The notes under the pieces: model-generated
The model's input: the letters and a program-made list of their open reading frames with translations, nothing else
The model's database searches: none
What the model was told of the DNA's origin: nothing
Program-made: the position numbers and the translations under genes
Assembly: GCA_948602995.1 (NCBI GenBank)
Contig: CAPEBR010000051.1
Location: 1 to 29,402, forward strand
DNA: 29,402 nt
Direction of reading: 5' to 3'
Source of the DNA: an uncultured Dorea sp.
Lineage (GTDB): Bacteria; Bacillota; Clostridia; Lachnospirales; Lachnospiraceae
In this document: piece after piece, positions 7,031 to 12,980 of the stretch
Position numbering within the stretch: position 1 is the stretch's first letter
Layout: each line of letters opens with the position of its first letter

Positions 7031-7467
7031 TTGCGATTGTCTGTGTGGATGAACGGAATGGAATGATGTTTCACGGCCGCCGTCAGAGTCAGGACCGGGT
7101 GATGAGGGAGGACATGCTTCAGGAATGCCGGGGAAGACGACTGTATATGGATACCTATTCCGGAGATCTGTTTAAAAACATGAGTGATGGGGAAACAGAG
7201 ATCGTCATTGCGGATGATTTTGCCAGGAGGGCAGGAGACGGAGACTACTGCTTCTTTGAAAAGATGGAAGTGGAAAGGACATTCCTGCCGGACAGGGATG
7301 TGAGCAGGATTGAAGCTGTAATTATGTATCACTGGAACCGCTGCTACCCGGCAGATGCCTGGTTTCCCATTAATCTGTCAGACGAAGGATGGGAGATTCT
7401 CCGGACGGAGGAGTTCCGGGGTTCCTCCCATGAGCGGATTACAAAGGAGGTTTATCAAAGAATATGA
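7027..7467 (+). CDS. Conserved hypothetical protein (unknown; N-terminus DHFR-like)
   Basis: 146 residues, joined to the GH42 gene by an ATGA overlap and to the nuclease gene by another 4-nt overlap. The start MIAIVCVDERNGMMFHGRRQ recalls the first strand and loop of dihydrofolate reductase-like folds (DxxxGI), and RLYMDTYSGDLF and TEIVIADDFARRAGDGDYCFFE follow as alternating strands and helices, but the folate or NADPH motifs are not visible. I recall such proteins in Lachnospiraceae, sometimes auto-named ribonuclease Z without the metallo-beta-lactamase HxHxDH motif, which is also absent here. A function is not assigned. It is soluble, and its strict coupling to the nuclease gene suggests a shared context. 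Confidence 0.75.
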   Translation: MIAIVCVDERNGMMFHGRRQSQDRVMREDMLQECRGRRLYMDTYSGDLFKNMSDGETEIVIADDFARRAGDGDYCFFEKMEVERTFLPDRDVSRIEAVIMYHWNRCYPADAWFPINLSDEGWEILRTEEFRGSSHERITKEVYQRI

Positions 7468-8414
7468 TGAAAAAAATGTGTGCAGCAGCCCGGGCGGGGC
7501 GCAGGCTGCTGCCGTTGCTGCTGTGCTGCGGTATGCTTCTGACAACTGCCTGTGCGGACGGCAGCGCGCCGGGGCAGGGAGGAGCAGCCGGAACAGTTTC
7601 TGATAACGGCGGTCAGGCTCCGGATAATAAGGAAATCATAACACTTGAGGAGGTTCCTGGGTATTCTGGTGAACCCTACATAGAGATTTATGGAAACGAG
7701 CCGGATTTTCAGGAGGCAGGGCAGGCGGAGAAAAAAGAGTCCTTTGAGCGCTACAGTGAGCTTGACAGGTTTGGGCGCTGCGGCGAGGCTTATGCCAATG
7801 TGGGGACAGATCTGATGCCTGTGGAAAAGAGAGGACGTATCGGTAAGGTAAAGCCCACAGGATGGCAGACCGTAAAATATGACTTTGTGGATGGAAAATA
7901 TTTATATAACCGCTGTCATCTTATCGGGTATCAGCTTTCCGGGGAAAACGCAAATGAAAGGAACCTGATTACAGGTACTCGTTACATGAATGTGGAGGGC
8001 ATGCTGCCCTTTGAAAATATGGTGGCAGACTATGTAAAAGAGACGGAAAATCATGTGCTGTACCGGGTCACTCCGGTTTTTGAGGATGACAATCTGCTGG
8101 CAGAAGGGGTGCAGATGGAGGCTTTTTCCGTGGAGGATAAGGGGGAAGGGATCTCCTATAATGTCTTTGTGTATAATGTGCAGCCGGGCGTAACGATTGA
8201 CTACAAGACAGGAGAAAGCAGCCTGAATGAAGAGAGGATGCCAGAGTCAGGGGAAGATGATGCCAAAGTAGAAATTCGGGGAAATTCAAGGTCTAAGATC
8301 TACCACTGCCCGGGCCAGGCAGCTTATGAGGAGATGGCAGACTCAAAGCATCTGGTAATCTTCGGAAGTGAACAGGAGGCTTCGGAGGCCGGATACAGGA
8401 AAGCAAAGCGATGA
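7464..8414 (+). CDS. Secreted DNA/RNA non-specific endonuclease (lipoprotein) with C-terminal Ada-like/sunset-type domain
   Basis: 316 residues, SD AAAGGAGG. The N-terminus RRLLPLLLCCGMLLTTAC is a lipoprotein signal with the lipidated Cys at residue 30, then a Gly/Ser/Ala-rich linker. The nuclease core is beta-beta-alpha-metal type: FGRCGEAYANVGTDLMP, then KYLYNRCHLIGYQLSGENAN with the catalytic His152, and RNLITGTRYMNVEGM with the metal-binding Asn167. This is the EndA/NUC1-like group found in Gram-positive bacteria, degrading extracellular DNA or RNA, in some species during DNA uptake. The last ~45 residues (IRGNSRSKIYHCPG ... EASEAGYRKAKR) resemble the small Cys/His domain often appended to such nucleases. 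It overlaps its neighbours by 4 nt on both sides. The alternate start at 7467 changes one residue. Confidence 0.9.
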   Translation: MMKKMCAAARAGRRLLPLLLCCGMLLTTACADGSAPGQGGAAGTVSDNGGQAPDNKEIITLEEVPGYSGEPYIEIYGNEPDFQEAGQAEKKESFERYSELDRFGRCGEAYANVGTDLMPVEKRGRIGKVKPTGWQTVKYDFVDGKYLYNRCHLIGYQLSGENANERNLITGTRYMNVEGMLPFENMVADYVKETENHVLYRVTPVFEDDNLLAEGVQMEAFSVEDKGEGISYNVFVYNVQPGVTIDYKTGESSLNEERMPESGEDDAKVEIRGNSRSKIYHCPGQAAYEEMADSKHLVIFGSEQEASEAGYRKAKR

Positions 8415-9205
8415 CGGGAGAGAATTTTGGAATGAACAGAGAAAAACATGCATTTACAAGCGGAATACGGGACGGAATTCCCATTGCCCTGGGCTATTTT
8501 GCCGTGGCATTTTCACTGGGAATTGTGGCAAAAAAAGCAGGGCTGGATCCTGTGCAGGGATTCATTTCCAGTATGCTGAATCACGCTTCGGCGGGGGAAT
8601 ATGCGGAATTTACCGTAATTATGGCGAATGCTCCTTATGTTGAGATGGCATTTGTCATTCTGATTACCAATATAAGATATCTGCTCATGAGCTGTGCCCT
8701 GAGCCAGAGATTTGCTCCCGATACACCCGGAATACACAGGTTTTTAGTTGGTTTTGGGATTACGGATGAGATATTCGGGATCAGCATCGGGAGGCCCGGC
8801 GTGGTGAATCCCTACTATAACTATGGGGCTATGGCCATCGCCCTCCCGGGGTGGTCGTTTGGAACAGCGATTGGGATTGTGGCAGGAAACGTTCTTCCTG
8901 CATCCATTGTCAGTGCACTAAGTGTTGCCCTCTACGGGATGTTTATCGCAATTATCATCCCGGCGTCAAAGAAAAACCGGATTGTGGGAGGGGTGGTGGC
9001 AGTAAGCTTTCTTGTAAGCTTTGCCGTGTCAAAAATCAGCCTGTTTGACCACATGTCTGACAGTATGAAAATCAGCCTTCTGACAGTGGTAATAGCCGGG
9101 GCTGCCGCTTTTTTGTTTCCAGTGAAAGATGGGGATGAGGAAGACGGCATGGATACAGATGAAGAGTCTTCAGATTACTTAGTTTTTAAAAAGGAGGAAT
9201 TGTGA
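8411..9205 (+). CDS. azlC: AzlC family branched-chain amino acid exporter, large subunit
   Basis: 264 residues. GIRDGIPIALGYFAVAFSLGIVAKKAGLDP is the signature opening of AzlC, followed by several hydrophobic segments (VILITNIRYLLMSCAL, the GFGITDEIFGI segment, WSFGTAIGIVAGNVLP, MFIAIIIPASKKNRIVGG, LLTVVIAGAAAFLFP). AzlC with the small AzlD forms an efflux system linked to resistance to branched-chain amino acid analogues in Bacillus. The ATG at 8411 overlaps the nuclease stop; an in-frame ATG at 8432 preceded by GGGAGAG is an alternative start and removes seven residues. The C-terminus is acidic. Confidence 0.92.
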   Translation: MTGENFGMNREKHAFTSGIRDGIPIALGYFAVAFSLGIVAKKAGLDPVQGFISSMLNHASAGEYAEFTVIMANAPYVEMAFVILITNIRYLLMSCALSQRFAPDTPGIHRFLVGFGITDEIFGISIGRPGVVNPYYNYGAMAIALPGWSFGTAIGIVAGNVLPASIVSALSVALYGMFIAIIIPASKKNRIVGGVVAVSFLVSFAVSKISLFDHMSDSMKISLLTVVIAGAAAFLFPVKDGDEEDGMDTDEESSDYLVFKKEEL

Positions 9206-9206
9206 G

Positions 9207-9512
9207 ATGACGCATAATATATATCTTTATATCCTAGTGGCAGCAGCAGTGTCCTGCCTGATCCGTGTCATTCCGCTTACACTGATCCGTAGAAAGATCA
9301 GGAATCCGTTTATACGGTCATTCCTTTACTATGTGCCGTATGTAACGCTGTCGGTAATGACGTTTCCTGCAATTCTGGCCGCGCCTCAGATTCCGGCCGC
9401 AGGAATACTGGCCCTGATTGTTGGCATTATTGCCGCATGGAAGGGAGTGAATATGATGGGAATCGCTGCCTTGTGCTGCGTGGCGGCATTTTTGGGGACG
9501 GGGTATTTTTAG
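9207..9512 (+). CDS. azlD: AzlD family branched-chain amino acid transport subunit
   Basis: 101 residues, four predicted membrane segments, SD AAGGAGGAATTGTGAG. IRVIPLTLIRRKIRNPFIRSFLYYVPYVTLSVMTFPAIL (given in parts: the RVIPL and LYYVPY motifs) is typical of AzlD, and GLIV-like GIIAAW closes the membrane part. It directly follows azlC and ends the operon. The last residues LGTGYF and the TAG stop are encoded by the left arm of the repeat at 9494-9592, so the natural end of the protein may have been replaced. Confidence 0.9.
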   Translation: MTHNIYLYILVAAAVSCLIRVIPLTLIRRKIRNPFIRSFLYYVPYVTLSVMTFPAILAAPQIPAAGILALIVGIIAAWKGVNMMGIAALCCVAAFLGTGYF

Positions 9513-9592
9513 CCATAGCGCGCATCAAAAGCTCCACTGGAGCTTTTGATGTGAAAAATACCCCGTCCCAGATTAAAAATGACCTGCCCCCG
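9494..9592. repeat. GGGACGGGG palindrome, copy 1 (split by an inner hairpin, compound form)
   Basis: GGGACGGGGTATTTTT (9495-9510) and AAAAATACCCCGTCCC (9554-9569) are the two arms, here separated by 43 nt holding a perfect inner stem CATCAAAAGCTCC/GGAGCTTTTGATG. The GACCTGCCCC tail (9580-9589) is the second conserved block of the compound form. It lies between azlD and the convergent PepSY gene and may stop transcription from both sides. Confidence 0.85.
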
Positions 9593-9594
9593 TT

Positions 9595-10362
9595 TTAGTA
9601 ATCATATTCCCATTCGTCAATATCCCAGTCCAGGATTCTGCCTGTTTTTGCGTTGATCTCGTATTCATATTCTGTTGCATTGTTATTGAATTCGATCTCG
9701 TAGCAGACAACTCCATCATCCTTATCAAGCTTAGCCTTTGTATAATACACTTCGCCTTTGATGTCACCATGTTTTTTTGCATGCTTTAATGCGATGGATT
9801 TTGCTTTTTTAATGCCAATATACTTTGAGGAGTCCTTGAGAATCTTTTCTCTTTCAAGTTCATTCACTCTTCCGCTGCGTGCGTTTATCTCAATCTCAAA
9901 TTTGTAATTTGAGGTCCGGAACTTAAGCTCCCATTCATTGTCCTTTCTGTCATATCTCACCTTTGTCCATTTTTTGACATTCTTGGCTTTTACACCAGCA
10001 GCTCTCAGTGCAATTTTTTTTGCGTTGGCTTCGCTGATGGCTTTGGATGATCTCTTTTTGATCTGTGACTTTTCGAAATCCTTTACATATCCGGTAAGGG
10101 CATCAACCTCAACCTCATACTTGTAGCTTTTGGTCTGAAATTCAACATCCCATTCCTGGTCGTCATCGTAGTCGTAATCATCCAGCTTTACCTTAATCCA
10201 CTTTTTTACATTCTTTTCCTTGACGCCTGCCTCTTTCAGCGCAATGCTTTTGGCTTTTTTTCTGCTGATCTGTCCTTTGGCTGCATAGGATGTCATTGAG
10301 ACTCCAAGGCAGAGAACTGCAATCAGGCAGAATGAAATCATGATCCTTATTCTTTGCTTCAT
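9595..10362 (-). CDS. Secreted protein with three PepSY domains
   Basis: 255 residues, SD GAAAGGAGG. The signal peptide spans about residues 1-27 (ISFCLIAVLCLGVSMTSYAA), with cleavage after SYA-A. Three tandem PepSY units follow at about 31-97, 105-172 and 177-250; each begins with a helix like KKAKSIALKEAGVKEKNVKKW or NAKKIALRAAGVKAKNVKKW and continues with a two-strand part ending in YEYEINAKTGRI or FEIEINARSGRV. PepSY domains are thought to inhibit or modulate extracellular peptidases, and often act at the cell surface. The charged linkers (DDYDYDDDQEW) are unusual. No partner gene is adjacent. The first two units are more alike, suggesting internal duplication. Confidence 0.88.
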   Translation of the reverse strand: MKQRIRIMISFCLIAVLCLGVSMTSYAAKGQISRKKAKSIALKEAGVKEKNVKKWIKVKLDDYDYDDDQEWDVEFQTKSYKYEVEVDALTGYVKDFEKSQIKKRSSKAISEANAKKIALRAAGVKAKNVKKWTKVRYDRKDNEWELKFRTSNYKFEIEINARSGRVNELEREKILKDSSKYIGIKKAKSIALKHAKKHGDIKGEVYYTKAKLDKDDGVVCYEIEFNNNATEYEYEINAKTGRILDWDIDEWEYDY

Positions 10363-10494
10363 TTTCTTCCTCCTTTCGGGTTTAAAGCATTTGTATAAAA
10401 TGCCTGAAAAAGATTTACAATATTAATATACCACAAAATGTAGTAAAATGAACATGCAAAAATTAGCACTGCTATTACTTCTTAAGATCTTAGG

Positions 10495-10566
10495 GTTACT
10501 GTTCACACAGGTCTGTGCATTTACTGCACAGACCGTAAGAAATTGATTCAAGAGTGAGCAAATCCC
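10495..10566 (+). repeat. GTTAC element, copy B (left part only)
   Basis: GTTACTGTTCACACAGG begins the copy, with a perfect 10-bp stem GGTCTGTGCA/TGCACAGACC around TTTAC. It follows copies A and C to GTGAGCAAATCCC and then breaks into AATAATTGGGGACGATATTT, a decayed half of the GGGACGGGG repeat. The surrounding 10363-10599 gap shows nothing else. Confidence 0.8.
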
Positions 10567-10599
10567 AATAATTGGGGACGATATTTAAAGTTTTGCTGC

Positions 10600-10782
10600 C
10601 TATTCGTTTTTAACAGGAGAAATTACAGGTTTTCCCTCGCGGTCAAGAAGAGGGGTCATTCCGCCTGCATAGCCGTTTTTATGAAATACATAATTAACTC
10701 CTGTTTCGTTATCCACCCATATTTCCATTGTACTCAGCGTACCCTGGGAATAAACTGCCTCAAATCTGTTGTCTTTCGCCAT
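10600..10782 (-). CDS. DUF6440 family protein
   Basis: 60 residues from the ATG at 10782, which has a strong SD (AAGGAGGATACGAAC). The protein reads RFEAVYSQGTLSTMEIWVDN, then TGVNYVFHKNGYAGGMTPLLDREGKPVIS, the pattern of DUF6440: a small soluble beta-rich protein found in Clostridia and Bacilli, of unknown function. An in-frame start at 10917 would add 45 residues, the first of which are encoded by a repeat; the SD argues against it. It is a single gene on this strand, pointing away from the carboxypeptidase gene. Confidence 0.85.
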   Translation of the reverse strand: MAKDNRFEAVYSQGTLSTMEIWVDNETGVNYVFHKNGYAGGMTPLLDREGKPVISPVKNE

Positions 10783-10894
10783 TGTTCGTATCCTCCTTGT
10801 TATTAAAAATGATAAAAATGTGTAATGGTGATATCCCATATCTTTGATGACTAATTTTATTGTACCAAATAATTTATGCTGGCGCAATACTGCA

Positions 10895-10966
10895 CTAGAG
10901 CGTGTTTGAAAGTTCATTCCTGCCAGAGTTACTGTTCACTCCGTGGTCCGTAACGTCAGCGCTCTA
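10895..10966. repeat. Chimeric repeat E (AGAGCGTGTTTGAAA end plus GTTAC hairpin)
   Basis: CTAGAGCGTGTTTGAAAGTT (10895-10914) and TCATTCC is the inverse of the end seen at 3970-3995. GTTACTGTTCACTCCGTGG (10928-10946) with TCCGTAAC matches the right end of the 28018-28150 element. TAGAGCG and CGCTCTA bracket the whole. The remaining gap to the next gene shows a possible -10 TAGAAT at 11017-11022 only. Confidence 0.65.
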
Positions 10967-11089
10967 AATTCAAATTTTTGGTGGAATTAATTAGTGTATC
11001 ATTGGATAGAATATGGTAGAATATCTGTAGCTGTGAAGACACGGAGCAGTTACGAATATATGTAGCTGTTAAAATGGAGGGAATTAAGA

Positions 11090-12517
11090 ATGAGACAAGG
11101 AAGAAGGATAGTGGCAGCCTTTTTTGCAGTGCTGCTGTGTTTGTCGGTGGCTATACCTGTAATGCCCGCAGCCGCAGAGGAATTAGATCAGACGGAGGAG
11201 CTTGCCAGGGAAGAGAAAAGGGAGCGGAAACGGCTTAAGAAGTTATACAAGCTTCCCATTCAGACCAATGAGCTGACCGGATGGCCAAAAGGGCCGGGGA
11301 CATACGGCGAAGCTGCAATCCTGATGGAGGTGGAGACGGGTGCGATTTTGTATGCGAAAAACATAGACGCCCACTATTATCCTGCCAGCATCACAAAGAT
11401 TCTGACGACTTTGGTAGCATTGGAAAATGGACAGATGGAAGACAAGGTGACATTTTCAGATGACAGCCTGTCCTTCCTGGAGCCAGGAGATGCGTATATA
11501 GGAATGAAGGCGGGAAATGTCATTTCCCTGGAGCAGGCCCTCTATGCGGTGCTCCTTGCATCAGCGAATGAGGTTTCCTATGGGGTGAGCGAGAGTGTTG
11601 GGAAAAACAAAGGTTATGATTACGACTGGTTTATTAATCAGATGAATGTCAGATGTCAGGAGCTTGGCGGCAAAAATTCACATTTTGTAAATGCGAACGG
11701 ACTTCATGATGACGACCACTACACCTGTGCCAGGGATATGGCCCTGATTGCCCGGGAACTTTTTAAATATCCAAAGGCATTTGAAATTATGCAGACACTT
11801 CAGTATAAGATTAAGAAATCTAAGACAACAGAGAAGCATATTTTTCAGCAAAATCATAAAATGCTTTACGAAGACAATGATTTTTATTACGAATATGTAA
11901 TTGGTGGGAAGACGGGCTTCACTGACCAGGCGCATAATACGCTTGTAACAATGATAGATAACGGGGAGATGAAACTTGTCTGCGTGCTAATGAAGAGCGA
12001 AGGCGTCAATGTGTACACAGACACGAAGGCACTGTGTGAGTATGCATTCAGCAATTTCAAAAAAGTGCCGGTGAGCGGTTCGGAGACATCTGGAGATATA
12101 GCAGAGATCCTTCCCCGGGAGGAGGGCGGCTTTGTCGTGCTTCCAGAGGGAGTGGGCTTTGAAAAACTTGACAGGGAAATTGTACCTGATGAAGGGACAG
12201 CGGGCGAGGCGGAACTATCATATACGTACGAGGGGAATTATGTGGGCGGCGCGAGGGCAAGGCTTAGCGCTGACTATGGAAAGGAAGAGGAGCCGGAGCC
12301 AGAACCGGAAAAGGAGACTTCCGGTGGGGAAAAGAAAAGCATGGATGCGCGAACCGTGGATGAAAACAGTGGGGAAGATGAGATATCCGGTGTTCTTAAA
12401 AAAATCGGAACAAAGAAAATTGCGTTGGCAGCTGCCGTGATTGTGCTGATTGCTCTAATATTTGCGCTGCTGGAGTATATTTTGCTCGTGAGGAAAAAGA
12501 AGCATCGGAGGCGGTAG
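11090..12517 (+). CDS. D-alanyl-D-alanine carboxypeptidase (peptidase S11, PBP5/DacF-like)
   Basis: 475 residues, SD ATGGAGG. Signal peptide to about residue 29 (FFAVLLCLSVAIPVMPAAA). The three penicillin-binding motifs are present: SITK (Ser100-Lys103), SAN (159-161) and KTG (275-277, in IGGKTGFT). The enzyme trims the terminal D-Ala from peptidoglycan pentapeptides outside the membrane. After the second beta domain comes an acidic Glu/Pro linker (about 400-440) and a C-terminal membrane helix (KIALAAAVIVLIALIFALLEYILLV, shown in parts by ALAAAVIVLIALIFALL) with a basic tail, instead of the amphipathic anchor of classic PBP5. A GTGTA-N16-GGTAGAATAT stretch upstream is a weak match to a forespore sigma-F/G promoter; DacF of Bacillus is sigma-F controlled, but this is only suggestive here. 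Confidence 0.93.
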   Translation: MRQGRRIVAAFFAVLLCLSVAIPVMPAAAEELDQTEELAREEKRERKRLKKLYKLPIQTNELTGWPKGPGTYGEAAILMEVETGAILYAKNIDAHYYPASITKILTTLVALENGQMEDKVTFSDDSLSFLEPGDAYIGMKAGNVISLEQALYAVLLASANEVSYGVSESVGKNKGYDYDWFINQMNVRCQELGGKNSHFVNANGLHDDDHYTCARDMALIARELFKYPKAFEIMQTLQYKIKKSKTTEKHIFQQNHKMLYEDNDFYYEYVIGGKTGFTDQAHNTLVTMIDNGEMKLVCVLMKSEGVNVYTDTKALCEYAFSNFKKVPVSGSETSGDIAEILPREEGGFVVLPEGVGFEKLDREIVPDEGTAGEAELSYTYEGNYVGGARARLSADYGKEEEPEPEPEKETSGGEKKSMDARTVDENSGEDEISGVLKKIGTKKIALAAAVIVLIALIFALLEYILLVRKKKHRRR

Positions 12518-12522
12518 GTGTT

Positions 12523-12567
12523 CAATTGGGGACGGGGCATTTTTAAAAATGCCCCGTCCCCAATTGA
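12523..12567. repeat. GGGACGGGG palindrome, copy 2 (simple form)
   Basis: CAATTGGGGACGGGGCATTT and its complement form a perfect 44-nt palindrome, CAATTG at both ends. It lies 10 nt after the carboxypeptidase stop and just before the ileS promoter. No T-run follows, so a terminator function would rest on the stem alone. Confidence 0.9.
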
Positions 12568-12575
12568 AAAAAGCC

Positions 12576-12604
12576 TTGACGAATAAAAAAATATTTTCTA
12601 TAAT
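12576..12604 (+). promoter_or_regulatory. Sigma-A promoter of the ileS T-box transcript
   Basis: TTGACG (12576-12581), 17-nt spacer, TATAAT (12599-12604). Confidence 0.88.
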
Positions 12605-12611
12605 AAAGCGG

Positions 12612-12866
12612 AAAAGATAAAGACATTGACGAAGACAGTAGGGTATATTTAAAAGACAAAGCGAGCCGGGGAGGGTGAAAGCCCGGTGCGAGTAGAATAT
12701 ATCTGAATATCACTTCTGAGTTGCAGATTCCGAACGGTTAGACAGATGCCTGGTAGGAACTGACGGTATTCCCCCGTTACAGGGAAGACATATGGTAGTA
12801 TGTTTAGGTGGTAAAAAGCGTAAGCGTGGCTTTCGTCCTATACGGATGAGAGCTTTTTTGTTTTTC
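12612..12866 (+). ncRNA. T-box leader, isoleucine-specific, upstream of ileS
   Basis: The leader has a Stem I region with AGTAGGGTATAT, a distal GC-rich hairpin (GAGCCGGG ... CCCGGTGC) and an AGTAGA stretch, then GAATATCAC in which ATC (12709-12711) is a plausible Ile specifier codon. Near the 3' end TTTAGGTGGTAAAAAGCG fits the T-box antiterminator bulge (GGTGG). The terminator at 12829-12866 follows. Uncharged tRNA-Ile should stabilise the antiterminator and permit ileS expression; this is known for the class and inferred here. Exact stem limits were not computed. Confidence 0.85.
12829..12866 (+). terminator. T-box regulated terminator
   Basis: GCTTTCGTCC-TATAC-GGATGAGAGC gives a 10-bp stem followed by TTTTTTGTTTTT. 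Confidence 0.88.
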
Positions 12867-12910
12867 GGGAACATACTGAATTTCCAGGAGCAAACCTGAA
12901 CCAATCAAAA

Positions 12911-12963
12911 GGGACAGGTCATTTTCAATTTGGGACGGGGTAAAATTAATTTTACCCCGTCCC
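12911..12963. repeat. GGGACGGGG palindrome, copy 3 (compound form, inside the ileS leader)
   Basis: GGGACAGGTCATTTTCAATT (12911-12930) then a perfect 32-nt palindrome, GGGACGGGGTAAAATT and its complement (12932-12963). Read on the minus strand it has the same order as the compound copies at 25977 and 26855. It lies between the T-box terminator and the ileS SD, so it is in the 5' UTR of the full-length mRNA. Confidence 0.85.
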
Positions 12964-12980
12964 CCAAAAAAGGAGGGCTT

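Noticed and set aside
10783..10917. Longer N-terminus for the DUF6440 protein
   Set aside because: The added residues come from a repeat end and the strong SD sits directly before the ATG at 10782.
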